From JAUXFS01 sp050329575 (GTDB taxonomy: Bacteria; Pseudomonadota; Alphaproteobacteria; Rhodospirillales; Defluviicoccaceae): a stretch of 20,970 nt of DNA. Every line of letters begins with the position of its first letter. The stretch's first letter is position 1. Positions 14,423 through 20,851 of the stretch are shown here, in pieces. The notes under the pieces were generated by a model. It searched no databases and was not told the origin of the DNA. It worked only from the letters and a program-made list of their open reading frames with translations. The stretch lies in assembly GCA_050329575.1 (NCBI GenBank), contig JBHJOP010000022.1:1-20970 (forward strand), given 5' to 3'. Made by a program: the position numbers and the translations under genes.

Positions 14423-15574
14423 GTGACGGAAGCGTTCGCCGACATTCGCGCCTCGGTCGCCCAGCTGTGCGCCGGATTCCCGGGCGCCTACTGGCGTCGC
14501 CTCGATGCCGAACGCGCCTATCCGGAGGCGTTCGTTCGCGCGCTGACCGAGGCCGGGTTCCTGGCGGCGCTGATCCCGCAGGACGACGGCGGCAGCGGCC
14601 TCGGCCTCGCCGCCGCCGCCGCCATTCTCGAGGAGATCCACAACAGCGGCTGCAACGGCGCCGCCTGTCATGCCCAGATGTACACCATGGGCACCGTGCT
14701 GCGCCACGGCAGCGATGCCCAGAAGGCCGAGTACCTGCCGCGCATCGCGTCCGGTGCGCTGCGGCTGCAGGCGTTCGGCGTCACCGAGCCGACCAGCGGC
14801 ACCGATACCAGCCGCATCCGCACCACCGCGGTCCGCGACGGCGACGCTTACGTCGTCAACGGCCAGAAGGTGTGGACGTCGCGGGTCGAGCACTCGGATC
14901 TGATGCTGCTGCTCGCCCGCACCACGCCCCGCGATCAGGTGGCGCGGCCGCACGACGGGATGTCGGTGTTCCTGGTCGACATCCGCGCGGCGCGCGACCA
15001 CGGCCTGACCGTCCGGCCGATCCGGACGATGCTCAACCACGCCACCACCGAGGTGTTCTTCGACAACCTGCGGATCCCCGCATCCGGCCTGATCGGCGAG
15101 GAGGGCAAGGGCTTCCGCTACATCCTCGACGGCATGAACGCCGAGCGCATCCTGATCGCCGCCGAATGCATCGGCGACGCCCGCTGGTTCATCGCCAAGG
15201 CGACCGCCTACGCCGGCGAACGAGTGGTGTTCGGCCGTCCGATCGGCCAGAACCAGGGCATCCAGTTCCCGATCGCCCGCGCCTTCGCGGCGACCGAGGC
15301 CGCGCGGCTGATGGTCGACAAGGCGGCCGGACTGTTCGAGGCCGGCCGGGCATGCGGGCCGGAGGCCAACATGGCGAAGCTGCTGGCCGCCGATGCCTCC
15401 TGGCAGGCCGCCGACATGTGCCTGCAGACCCACGGCGGCTTCGGCTTCGCCGAGGAATACGACGTCGAGCGCAAGTTCCGCGAGACCAGGCTCTACCAGG
15501 TGGCGCCGATCTCCACCAACCTGATCCTCTCCTACCTCGCCGAGCACGTGCTCGGCCTGCCGCGTTCCTATTGA
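14423..15574 (+). CDS. Acyl-CoA dehydrogenase family flavoprotein
   Basis: The enzyme oxidises an acyl-CoA to the 2,3-enoyl-CoA, passing electrons through FAD to ETF. The GTG start at 14423 has AGGA eight bases upstream and gives 383 residues. LQAFGVTEPTSGTDTSRI and VNGQKVWTSR are the flavin and substrate loops, and QTHGGFGFAEEYDVERKFRETRLYQVAP is the C-terminal helix. The usual catalytic Glu of the MCAD type (in YEGT) is absent: the segment reads YQVAPIST. Glu241 in MNAERILIA sits where isovaleryl-CoA dehydrogenase has its base, so an IVD-like mechanism is inferred. The downstream CoA-transferases suggest activation and oxidation of an unusual or branched acid. Confidence 0.9.
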   Translation: MTEAFADIRASVAQLCAGFPGAYWRRLDAERAYPEAFVRALTEAGFLAALIPQDDGGSGLGLAAAAAILEEIHNSGCNGAACHAQMYTMGTVLRHGSDAQKAEYLPRIASGALRLQAFGVTEPTSGTDTSRIRTTAVRDGDAYVVNGQKVWTSRVEHSDLMLLLARTTPRDQVARPHDGMSVFLVDIRAARDHGLTVRPIRTMLNHATTEVFFDNLRIPASGLIGEEGKGFRYILDGMNAERILIAAECIGDARWFIAKATAYAGERVVFGRPIGQNQGIQFPIARAFAATEAARLMVDKAAGLFEAGRACGPEANMAKLLAADASWQAADMCLQTHGGFGFAEEYDVERKFRETRLYQVAPISTNLILSYLAEHVLGLPRSY

Positions 15575-15596
15575 CGGCGACGGGGCGGGTGGGCAG

Positions 15597-16724
15597 ATGA
15601 CCCGAGGCGCGCTCGACGGCCTGCTGGTGGTCGCGCTCGAGCAGGCGGTGGCGGCGCCCTACGCCACCTCGCGGCTGGCCGACGGCGGCGCCCGGGTGAT
15701 CAAGATCGAGCGGCCCGAGGGCGATTTCGCCCGCGGCTACGACCGTGTCGCGAGCGGCCAGAGCGCCTACTTCGCCTGGCTCAACCGCGGCAAGGAGTCG
15801 GTGGTGCTCGACATCAAGGACGCAACCGACGCGGCCCTCCTCGCGCGGCTGATCGCCGCCGCCGACGTGTTCGTCCAGAACCTCGCCCCCGGCGCCGCCG
15901 AACGGGCCGGCTGCGGCGCCGCCGATCTCCGCCGCCGCCACCCGCGGCTGATCACGTGTTCGATCACCGGCTACGGCGACGAGGGGCCGTATCGGGAGAT
16001 GAAGGCCTACGACCTGCTGGTCCAGGCCGAGAGCGGACTGTGCTCGCTGACCGGCCCGCCTGAGCACCCCTCCCGGGTCGGCGTCTCGGTCTGCGACATC
16101 GCCGCCGGCATGCACGCCCATGCCGCGATCCTGGAGGCGCTGATCGCCCGCGACCGCAGCGGCCAAGGCGCGGCGCTGTCGGTGTCGCTGTTCGCGGCGA
16201 TGGCCGACTGGATGACGGTGCCGCTGCTCCATTTCGACTACGGCGGCCGGGAGCCGGAGCGGGTGGGCCTGCGCCATCCCTCGATCGCCCCCTACGAGGC
16301 GTTCGCCACGGCCGACGGCCGCCGGATCCTGATCTCGATCCAGAACGAGCGGGAATGGGCGCGCTTCGCCGGAGAGATCCTCGGCCATCCGGAGTGGGCC
16401 GAGGCGGGGCCGTACCGCGACAACCCGTCGCGCGCCGCCAACCGCGACCGGCTGGCGGCCGAGATCGGCGCCGTGTTCGGCCGCCACACCGCCGCCGAGC
16501 TGGTCGAACGGCTGCGGCGGGCGCAGATCGCCTATGGCTTCGTCAACACGGTGGCGGGCCTGTCCACCCACCCGGCGCTGCAGCGCTGGACCGTCGCCAC
16601 GCCGACCGGGCCGGTCGCCATGCCGGCGCCGCCGGTCCGCCGCGACGACGCGTCCCCGGACCTGCGTCCGGTGCCGGCCCTCGGCGAACACACCGCGGCG
16701 GTCCGCAGGGCGTTCCCCCGATGA
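15597..16724 (+). CDS. Family III (CaiB/BaiF) CoA-transferase, copy 1
   Basis: The 375-residue protein moves CoA from one acyl-CoA to a free acid through an aspartyl-CoA thioester. LEQAVAAPYATSRLADGGARVIKIERP and NRGKESVVLDIKD are N-terminal family motifs. Catalytic Asp167 is in GVSVCDIAAGMHAHAAILEAL. The sequence style (LEQAVAAPY, MKAYDLLVQAESGL) matches a subgroup common next to acyl-CoA dehydrogenases in alphaproteobacteria. The true donor and acceptor are unknown. GGGCGGGTGGGCAG precedes the ATG. It follows the dehydrogenase by 22 bp and overlaps ydcF by 4 bp (ATGA), so it is part of one operon. Confidence 0.92.
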   Translation: MTRGALDGLLVVALEQAVAAPYATSRLADGGARVIKIERPEGDFARGYDRVASGQSAYFAWLNRGKESVVLDIKDATDAALLARLIAAADVFVQNLAPGAAERAGCGAADLRRRHPRLITCSITGYGDEGPYREMKAYDLLVQAESGLCSLTGPPEHPSRVGVSVCDIAAGMHAHAAILEALIARDRSGQGAALSVSLFAAMADWMTVPLLHFDYGGREPERVGLRHPSIAPYEAFATADGRRILISIQNEREWARFAGEILGHPEWAEAGPYRDNPSRAANRDRLAAEIGAVFGRHTAAELVERLRRAQIAYGFVNTVAGLSTHPALQRWTVATPTGPVAMPAPPVRRDDASPDLRPVPALGEHTAAVRRAFPR

Positions 16725-17242
16725 CCGCCGATGCCGTCGTCGTTCTCGGTGCGGCGCTGAGTGCGGCCGGGACGCCCGGTCCCGCGCTGAAGCGGAGGAT
16801 CGAGCACGGCGTCCGGGTGCTGAACGCCCGCGGGCTGCCGTACCTGGTGGTTTCCGGCGGCGTGACCCGCCACCCGCCGGCGGAGGCGGACGTCATGCGC
16901 TCGATCGCCGTCGAGCGCGGGGTGCCGGCTGCACGAATCCTGGTCGAGGATCGCGCCCGCAACACCTTCGAGAACGCCGTCTACACCGGGCGGATCGTCC
17001 GCGACCGCGGCTGGCGCGCCGTGGTCCTCGTCACCGACTGGTTCCACATGCCGCGTGCCCTCTACGTGTTCCGCCGGCTGGGGCTGCGGGCGACCGGCGA
17101 TCCGGTGCGCGAGCTCACCGGCTGGTCGCGCCGCAAGGGGTGCGAGGCCTGCCTGATCGAGCTGTGGTCGCTCGCCAACAGCGCCTACTTGTTCGGCATC
17201 GGCCGCCACAAAGCCGTTGTCGATGCGGTCTGGCACCGTTAA
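16721..17242 (+). CDS. YdcF/DUF218 family protein
   Basis: The 173-residue protein has the DUF218 pattern: VVVLGA near the start, YLVVSGGVTRHPPAEADVM, DRARNTFENAVYTGRIV and VVLVTDWFHMPRALYVFRRLG. These loops resemble the SAM-binding or phosphate-binding site described for E. coli YdcF. No signal peptide or strong membrane anchor is seen, unlike the SanA/ElyC branch. Its biochemical role is not known. It starts inside the ATGA overlap with the preceding CoA-transferase and ends 9 bp before the next one. It is therefore wedged between two CoA-transferases in one transcript, an odd location that may or may not reflect a link to acyl-CoA metabolism. Confidence 0.85.
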   Translation: MTADAVVVLGAALSAAGTPGPALKRRIEHGVRVLNARGLPYLVVSGGVTRHPPAEADVMRSIAVERGVPAARILVEDRARNTFENAVYTGRIVRDRGWRAVVLVTDWFHMPRALYVFRRLGLRATGDPVRELTGWSRRKGCEACLIELWSLANSAYLFGIGRHKAVVDAVWHR

Positions 17243-17251
17243 GACCACGGC

Positions 17252-18460
17252 ATGTCCGGCTCCCCCGCGCCGCTCGCCGGCCTCCGCGTCCTCGATGCCG
17301 CCACCTTCATCGCTGCACCGTTCTGTGCCACCGTCCTCGGCGAGTTCGGCGCCGAGGTGATCAAGGTCGAGCAGCCGGGAAGCGGCGATCCGTTCCGCCG
17401 CTTCGGCACGTCGACCGAGCGTCCCGATTCGACCCTCGCCTGGCTGTCGGAGGCCCGCAACAAGAAGTCGATCACCCTCGATCTGCGTGCCGCCGAGGGG
17501 GCGGCGCTGTTCAAGCGGCTGGTCGCCGTCTCGCACGTGGTCTGCGAGAACTTCCGCCCCGGCACCCTCGAGTCGTGGGGGCTCGGCTGGGACGACCTCA
17601 AGGCGGTCAACCCCGATCTCATCATGCTGCGCATCAGCGGCTATGGCCAGACCGGCCCGTACCGGGACCGTCCCGGCTTCGCGCGCATCGCGCACGCCGT
17701 CGGCGGCCTCGCCAACCTCGCGGGGATGCCCGGAGAGACGCCGGTGACGCCGGGCTCGACGTCGCTCGGGGACTACCTGTCCGGGCTCTACGGGGCGGTC
17801 GGGGTGCTGATCGGGCTGATCCACCGCAACAACGGCGGCGGCGGCCAGTATATCGACATCGGCCTCTACGAGGCGGTGTTCCGGGTGCTCGACGAACTGG
17901 CGCCGGCCTACGCGCGGGCCGGCATCGTCCGCGAGCGCGAAGGGGCCGGCACCGTCAATGCCTGTCCGCACGGCCACTTCCCGACCCGCGACGACAAGTG
18001 GGTGGCGATCGCCTGCACCACCGACAAGATGTTCGCGCGCCTCGCGGAGGCGATGGGGCGACCGGAGCTGGCGGCCGACGACCACTACGGCCGCCAGCAA
18101 GCGCGGCTCGCCGCCCGCGACCAGGTCGTCGCCCTGGTGGCGGCGTGGACCGGGAGCCTCGATCGCGACGAACTGATGCGCCGCTGCCTCGTGGCGGAGG
18201 TTCCCGCCGGCCCGCTCAACACCATCGCGGACATCTTCGCCGATCCCCATTTTCGCGCCCGCGGCGATCTGCAGACCGTCGACGATCGCGACCTCGGGCC
18301 CGTGGTGGTGCCGGCGGTGATCCCGCGGCTGTCGGCGACCCCGGGCGCGATCAGGGGCCTCGGGCCGCCGCTCGGCAACGCCAACGACGAGATCTACCGC
18401 GGCCTGCTGGGGCTCGGCGAGGGCGAGATCGCCCGTCTGCGCACCGCCGGGGTGATCTGA
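17252..18460 (+). CDS. Family III (CaiB/BaiF) CoA-transferase, copy 2
   Basis: The 402-residue protein is a full-length family III CoA-transferase. FIAAPFCATVLGEFGAEVIKVEQP and NKKSITLDLR form the N-terminal CoA-binding region, and CENFRPGTLESWGLGWDDL follows. Catalytic Asp174 is in TSLGDYLSGLYGAVGVLIGL. It is only distantly similar to copy 1 (different N-termini and spacing), so the two are not a recent duplication. The GGGGQYIDIGLYE and PAGPLNTIADIFADPHF segments are family-typical. No strong ribosome site is visible in the 9-bp gap after ydcF, which suggests translational coupling. It is the last gene of the cluster. Confidence 0.92.
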   Translation: MSGSPAPLAGLRVLDAATFIAAPFCATVLGEFGAEVIKVEQPGSGDPFRRFGTSTERPDSTLAWLSEARNKKSITLDLRAAEGAALFKRLVAVSHVVCENFRPGTLESWGLGWDDLKAVNPDLIMLRISGYGQTGPYRDRPGFARIAHAVGGLANLAGMPGETPVTPGSTSLGDYLSGLYGAVGVLIGLIHRNNGGGGQYIDIGLYEAVFRVLDELAPAYARAGIVREREGAGTVNACPHGHFPTRDDKWVAIACTTDKMFARLAEAMGRPELAADDHYGRQQARLAARDQVVALVAAWTGSLDRDELMRRCLVAEVPAGPLNTIADIFADPHFRARGDLQTVDDRDLGPVVVPAVIPRLSATPGAIRGLGPPLGNANDEIYRGLLGLGEGEIARLRTAGVI

Positions 18461-18699
18461 CCGACGCCGATCGCGCCGGACACGGCGGCGGCGGTTTTCC
18501 GCATTGCGTCATTCTTTCCGGTCGCGGGGGCCGCGGACTTCGGCGGCGCCCGCCTCGCGGCGATGGTCGCCGATGCCGCCGTCGGCCGCTCAACACGATT
18601 TTTCGGTGCCGGCTGTTGCAAATTTATCGACGCTACTTCATAGGATTAAGGGATACGATTCGAGCCCCGAGGCGGAAAGGACTCAAATGGGGTAGCCGG
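18461..18699. other. Intergenic, no supported gene; AT-rich patch at 18600-18660
   Basis: The first 130 bases are GC-rich with small hairpins (for example GGCGA-TGG-TCGCC) and no T-tract. The stretch around 18600-18660 is markedly AT-richer than anything nearby. It holds TTGCAA and TAGGAT-like hexamers, but with an overlong spacer (19 bp), so a promoter is only suggested. Confidence 0.4.
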
Positions 18700-18846
18700 C
18701 GCAGAATCTTTGTTTGAAATCGCTCTCGACAACCGCTACATCTCGCTTGTGCGGCGCAGCACGCAAGGCGATCGTCTTCGGGTTGCCCGCACTTCTTGGA
18801 CGTTTCCTCCCAAAACTTGGGCCGTGCGTGCGCGGCCCTTTTTTTT
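18700..18846 (+). ncRNA. Candidate small RNA ending in a strong terminator
   Basis: No gene on this strand needs the terminator at 18819-18846: the CoA-transferase ends 360 bp upstream and the intervening frames look non-coding. The segment contains small inverted repeats (GTGC..GCAC and GCAA..TTGC). A CCTCC sequence at 18806-18810 lies directly before CAAAACTT and could pair with ribosome binding sites. The 5' end is not defined. An alternative is an attenuated leader of something now lost. Confidence 0.32.
18819..18846 (+). terminator. Strong intrinsic terminator
   Basis: GGGCCGTG (18819-18826), loop CGTG and CGCGGCCC (18831-18838) form an 8-bp stem with one G-T pair. Eight T residues follow at 18839-18846. 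CCCAA-AAC-TTGGG at 18809-18821 can pair with the first Gs of the stem, a possible competing fold. Confidence 0.78.
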
Positions 18847-18878
18847 GGTTCATCGCCGGGAAGCGGGGTGGGTTGAGC

Positions 18879-18948
18879 GGACAACGGCGCTCTGCTCTTC
18901 TGGGTTTCGCCAGAAACTTCCAGGCGGAGCGGAGGGATGCCGTTGTCC
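18879..18948. repeat. 70-base nested inverted repeat
   Basis: GGACAACGGC (18879-18888) pairs perfectly with GCCGTTGTCC (18939-18948). Inside, CTCTGCTC pairs with GAGCGGAG (one G-T), and TTCTGG pairs with CCAGAA around a GTTTCG loop. Bulges of 11 and 4 bases lie on the right arm. The total is about 24 pairs. It has no T-tail and lies between the terminator and a LysR fragment. It could be a small non-autonomous element or a structured RNA. Confidence 0.6.
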
Positions 18949-18964
18949 GGATGCGAGGATATGA

Positions 18965-19213
18965 CATGGCTGGGTCGCGCGGGCCGAGGCGCTGCTTCGT
19001 GCGGCGAACTGCGCGCCGAAAGTCGTTGCGCGACCGTTTCATCGCATGACGATGGTGAGGCTCGTCGAGGCCGGGTTCGGCGTCACCCTTGCGCCCGCAT
19101 CGGTCGAACCGCTGCACGCTCAAAGGTCGTTGACCTTTTGCCAATTGCGAACAGATGATCCGGGACGTCTCGTCGCCCTCGCGTTTCGGAGGGGCGACAT
19201 GCGCCGCGACGGT
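18965..19213 (+). pseudogene. LysR-type regulator fragment (effector-binding domain, C-terminal part)
   Basis: The frame from 18965 (directly after a TGA) reads APKVVARPFHRMTMVRLVEA, then GFGVTLAPASVEPL, then GRLVALAFRRGD. This is the usual end of the LysR substrate-binding domain: APrVV, LVeAGfGVtLaPaSV and the lAfRRGD strand. No helix-turn-helix or first half of the domain is found upstream. After residue 83 the sequence loses resemblance to LysR. About 80 of 300 residues remain, with no ribosome site before the ATG at 19046. I take it as a relic, perhaps truncated by the same rearrangements that brought the insertion elements. Confidence 0.6.
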
Positions 19214-19293
19214 TCGCATGCTGCCTCAGCGCAGCCGAACGACCCTTCGATGAGCGCGGAAGAGTGCACGGCGTACCTGATCTCGGCTCTTAA

Positions 19294-19365
19294 GCCGGAT
19301 GCAGCTGGGATGGCGGTCGCGGCGAAGCGACGGGCGTCTACCTCGACGACCACGGCTACAGATGA
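19294..19365 (+). pseudogene. Possible HigB toxin C-terminal remnant
   Basis: A short frame between a TAA and a TGA encodes CSWDGGRGEATGVYLDDHGY. It ends 26 bp before higA, where HigB would normally end. The GxA, VxL and DDH positions resemble the last strand of HigB/RelE-type toxins, but the match is short and imperfect and no upstream HigB sequence is seen. Confidence 0.25.
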
Positions 19366-19391
19366 CGCAAAGGCCGGGAAGGAGAAAAACC

Positions 19392-19685
19392 ATGCTGATG
19401 ACCAAGCGAAAGCCGGCGACGGTCGGCGAGATTCTGACCGAGGAGTTCATGGAGCCCCTCGGCCTCACCCAGGGCGCGCTCGCTGAGGCGATGGGCGTGC
19501 AGCGCAAGCACGTCAACGAGCTGTGCAACAATCGCCGGAACATCACCGCCGCGACCGCGCTAATCCTCGCCCGCGTGTTCGGCAACAGCCCCGATTTCTG
19601 GCTCAACGTCCAGCGCCGCAGCGAACTGTGGGAGGCGATGCACAAGGCTTATCGTGTTGTCCCAGGTTGCCCTGGATCGGCATGA
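19392..19685 (+). CDS. higA: HigA-type antitoxin with IS-derived C-terminus
   Basis: The XRE-type helix-turn-helix protein has residues 1-84 typical of HigA: VGEILTEEFMEPLGLTQGAL, then AEAMGVQRKHVNELCNNRR, then ITAATALILARVFGNSPDFW, then LNVQRRSELWEAMH. At codon 85 (19644) the reading frame enters the inverted repeat of the inserted element. The last 13 residues and the stop come from IS DNA. HigA proteins usually continue with a short charged tail that is missing here. The DNA-binding part is intact, so it may still fold and repress. AGGAG seven bases before the ATG is a good ribosome site. No intact higB is upstream, so this is an orphan antitoxin. Confidence 0.82.
   Translation: MLMTKRKPATVGEILTEEFMEPLGLTQGALAEAMGVQRKHVNELCNNRRNITAATALILARVFGNSPDFWLNVQRRSELWEAMHKAYRVVPGCPGSA
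19644..19667 (+). repeat. Left terminal inverted repeat of the IS
   Basis: Starts AAGGCTTATCGTGTTG and matches the right end over 24 bases with one mismatch (T for C at base 12). It contains the TAA stop of the full-length transposase frame on the minus strand. Confidence 0.85.
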
Positions 19686-20731
19686 TGGTTGGAGGGGTCA
19701 CCGTTCTGGCGCATGCCTTCGGCGGTCTTGCGCCGCCGAGAGTTGCGTCGTGGTGTAGGGGCGTGCTTGCGCGGGTTTTGCTGGCCGGTGATGCTCCAGT
19801 AAGAGACTGGCGCGTGGTTTGTCGCCAGACCGAGGATCGTTTCGAAGGACACGTGGCGGTAGAAGCGACGGTTGTAGCGGAAAACAAACTCGTTGAGATA
19901 GGTGTCGAGGTGCTGGCGGCGAAGCCCATGATACGTCCCGAGGCTTCAGCGCTTCAGGAGCGCGAACACCCGATGAATCCACTTGAGGGGAATGTGCGCC
20001 GCCATGTTGCCGACAATGCGAGGATCGTGGCGGTATTCGGCGAGCCCGAGATAGGAGGCATGCCCGTCCGTGATCAGCGTCGCGCCCGGCGCGACGTTCG
20101 CTTTGATGAAGGCGTGGATGGGGTCGGCATGGTTGCTGGGAATGGCGGCGAGCCGGAGGCGTCCGGACAGGGTGTCGAGGTATTTTCGGCCAAGAGCCTT
20201 GGGTCTTTGCGCCTTTCCGGTGGTCCGGTCGATGACCTCGACGGCGCCGATGACGATGATCTTACCGGTCTTGAGCGGGCTGTAGGGACCGTCGTCGGTA
20301 CGCAACGGCATTTCGGTCTGGTCCACCTCGACCACGCCCTCCAGCGGGTCGCGATTGGGATCGACCATCGACCGCCGCAGCTTTTGCGCAAGCAGCCAGG
20401 CCGTGCTGTAGGAAAGCCCGAGTTGCCCCTTCAACTGCTGCGCCGACATGCCGTTGGAATGGGTGGCCATGAGGTGGGCTGCCCAGAACCATATCGTCAG
20501 CGACAACTTGGTCCGGTGCATCACCGTCCCGGCCGTTACCGAGGTCTGCCGGCCGCACGCGACACACTCATAGGTATAAGCTCGACTTTTCAGCAGGCAG
20601 GACCGCGCCCCTCCGCACGCGGGGCAAACGAAGCCGCCCGGCCACCGCGTCGTGAACAGGTGCCCCGCGCACGCCGCTTCGTCCGGAAATCGCTGCTGAA
20701 ATCCGAGGAGAGTGGGTTGCTTCGTGGCCAC
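19649..20731 (-). pseudogene. IS1595-family transposase with in-frame TGA
   Basis: The frame from GTG (complement of 20729-20731) encodes a zinc ribbon (Cys36, Cys39, Cys56, Cys59) and a TAGTVMHRTKLSLTIWFWA helix region. Catalytic-type Asp137 (VEVDQTEM) and Asp222 (ITDGHASY) follow, with WIHRVFALLKR at 251-261 holding His253 where the third active residue falls. Codon 262 is TGA (19946-19948). In the same frame, without shift, the sequence goes on SLGTYHGLRRQHLDTYLNEF and VFRYNRRFYRHVSFETILGL, then to TAA at 19649 inside the left repeat. Relatives usually have Trp after LKR, so TGG to TGA is the likely change. All core residues precede the stop, but the C-terminal 98 residues are lost unless read through. 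Confidence 0.82.
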
Positions 20732-20773
20732 GGGGTCGGATCATGACCGGATGACCGACCCGAATCCAGCCAT

Positions 20774-20797
20774 ACCTGGGACAACGCGATAAGCCTT
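20774..20797 (-). repeat. Right terminal inverted repeat of the IS
   Basis: The reverse complement starts AAGGCTTATCGCGTTG. Similarity to the left end goes on imperfectly for about 12 more bases inward (TGGCTGGATTCGG against GCCCTGGATCGG). Confidence 0.85.
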
Positions 20798-20801
20798 TAC
20801 G

Positions 20802-20850
20802 CTCCGGTGCCTCTTTCTGCGGCAAACACGCAGTCGGCACCTTAGGGGAG
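20802..20850. repeat. Hairpin filling the gap between two IS ends
   Basis: CTCC (20802-20805) pairs with GGAG (20847-20850), GGTGCC (20806-20811) with GGCACC (20836-20841), and CTGCG (20817-20821) with CGCAG (20829-20833) around GCAAACA. It occupies nearly all of the 54 bp between the two elements. Confidence 0.55.
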
Positions 20851-20851
20851 T

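Larger units (their letters stand above)
19644..20797 (-). mobile_element. IS1595-family insertion sequence
   Basis: About 1154 bp lies between matched inverted ends of 24 bp (19644-19667 and 20774-20797) and holds one transposase gene on the minus strand. The family is assigned from the transposase: zinc-ribbon N-terminus and DDE-like ISXO2 core. No 8-bp target duplication is found at either candidate boundary (flanks CGATGCAC and TACGCTCC). The element may have recombined with a neighbour after insertion. It interrupts higA at codon 85. Confidence 0.85.

Noticed and set aside
13658..15547. Extension of methyltransferase copy 2 to 629 residues
   Set aside because: The extra 403 residues are antisense to the acyl-CoA dehydrogenase. 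The methyltransferase clearly begins at MEKR (14338), as does its paralog.
16532..18250. 572-codon minus-strand frame across ydcF and CoA-transferase 2
   Set aside because: It is antisense to two well-supported genes and has no family features.
18633..18964. Small frames across the terminator at 18819 (plus and minus)
   Set aside because: They run straight through a strong hairpin with eight Ts and have no recognisable residues.
19946..19948. TGA read as tryptophan genome-wide
   Set aside because: TGA is the natural stop of many genes here, including those with GTGA and ATGA overlaps, so a changed code is not plausible.
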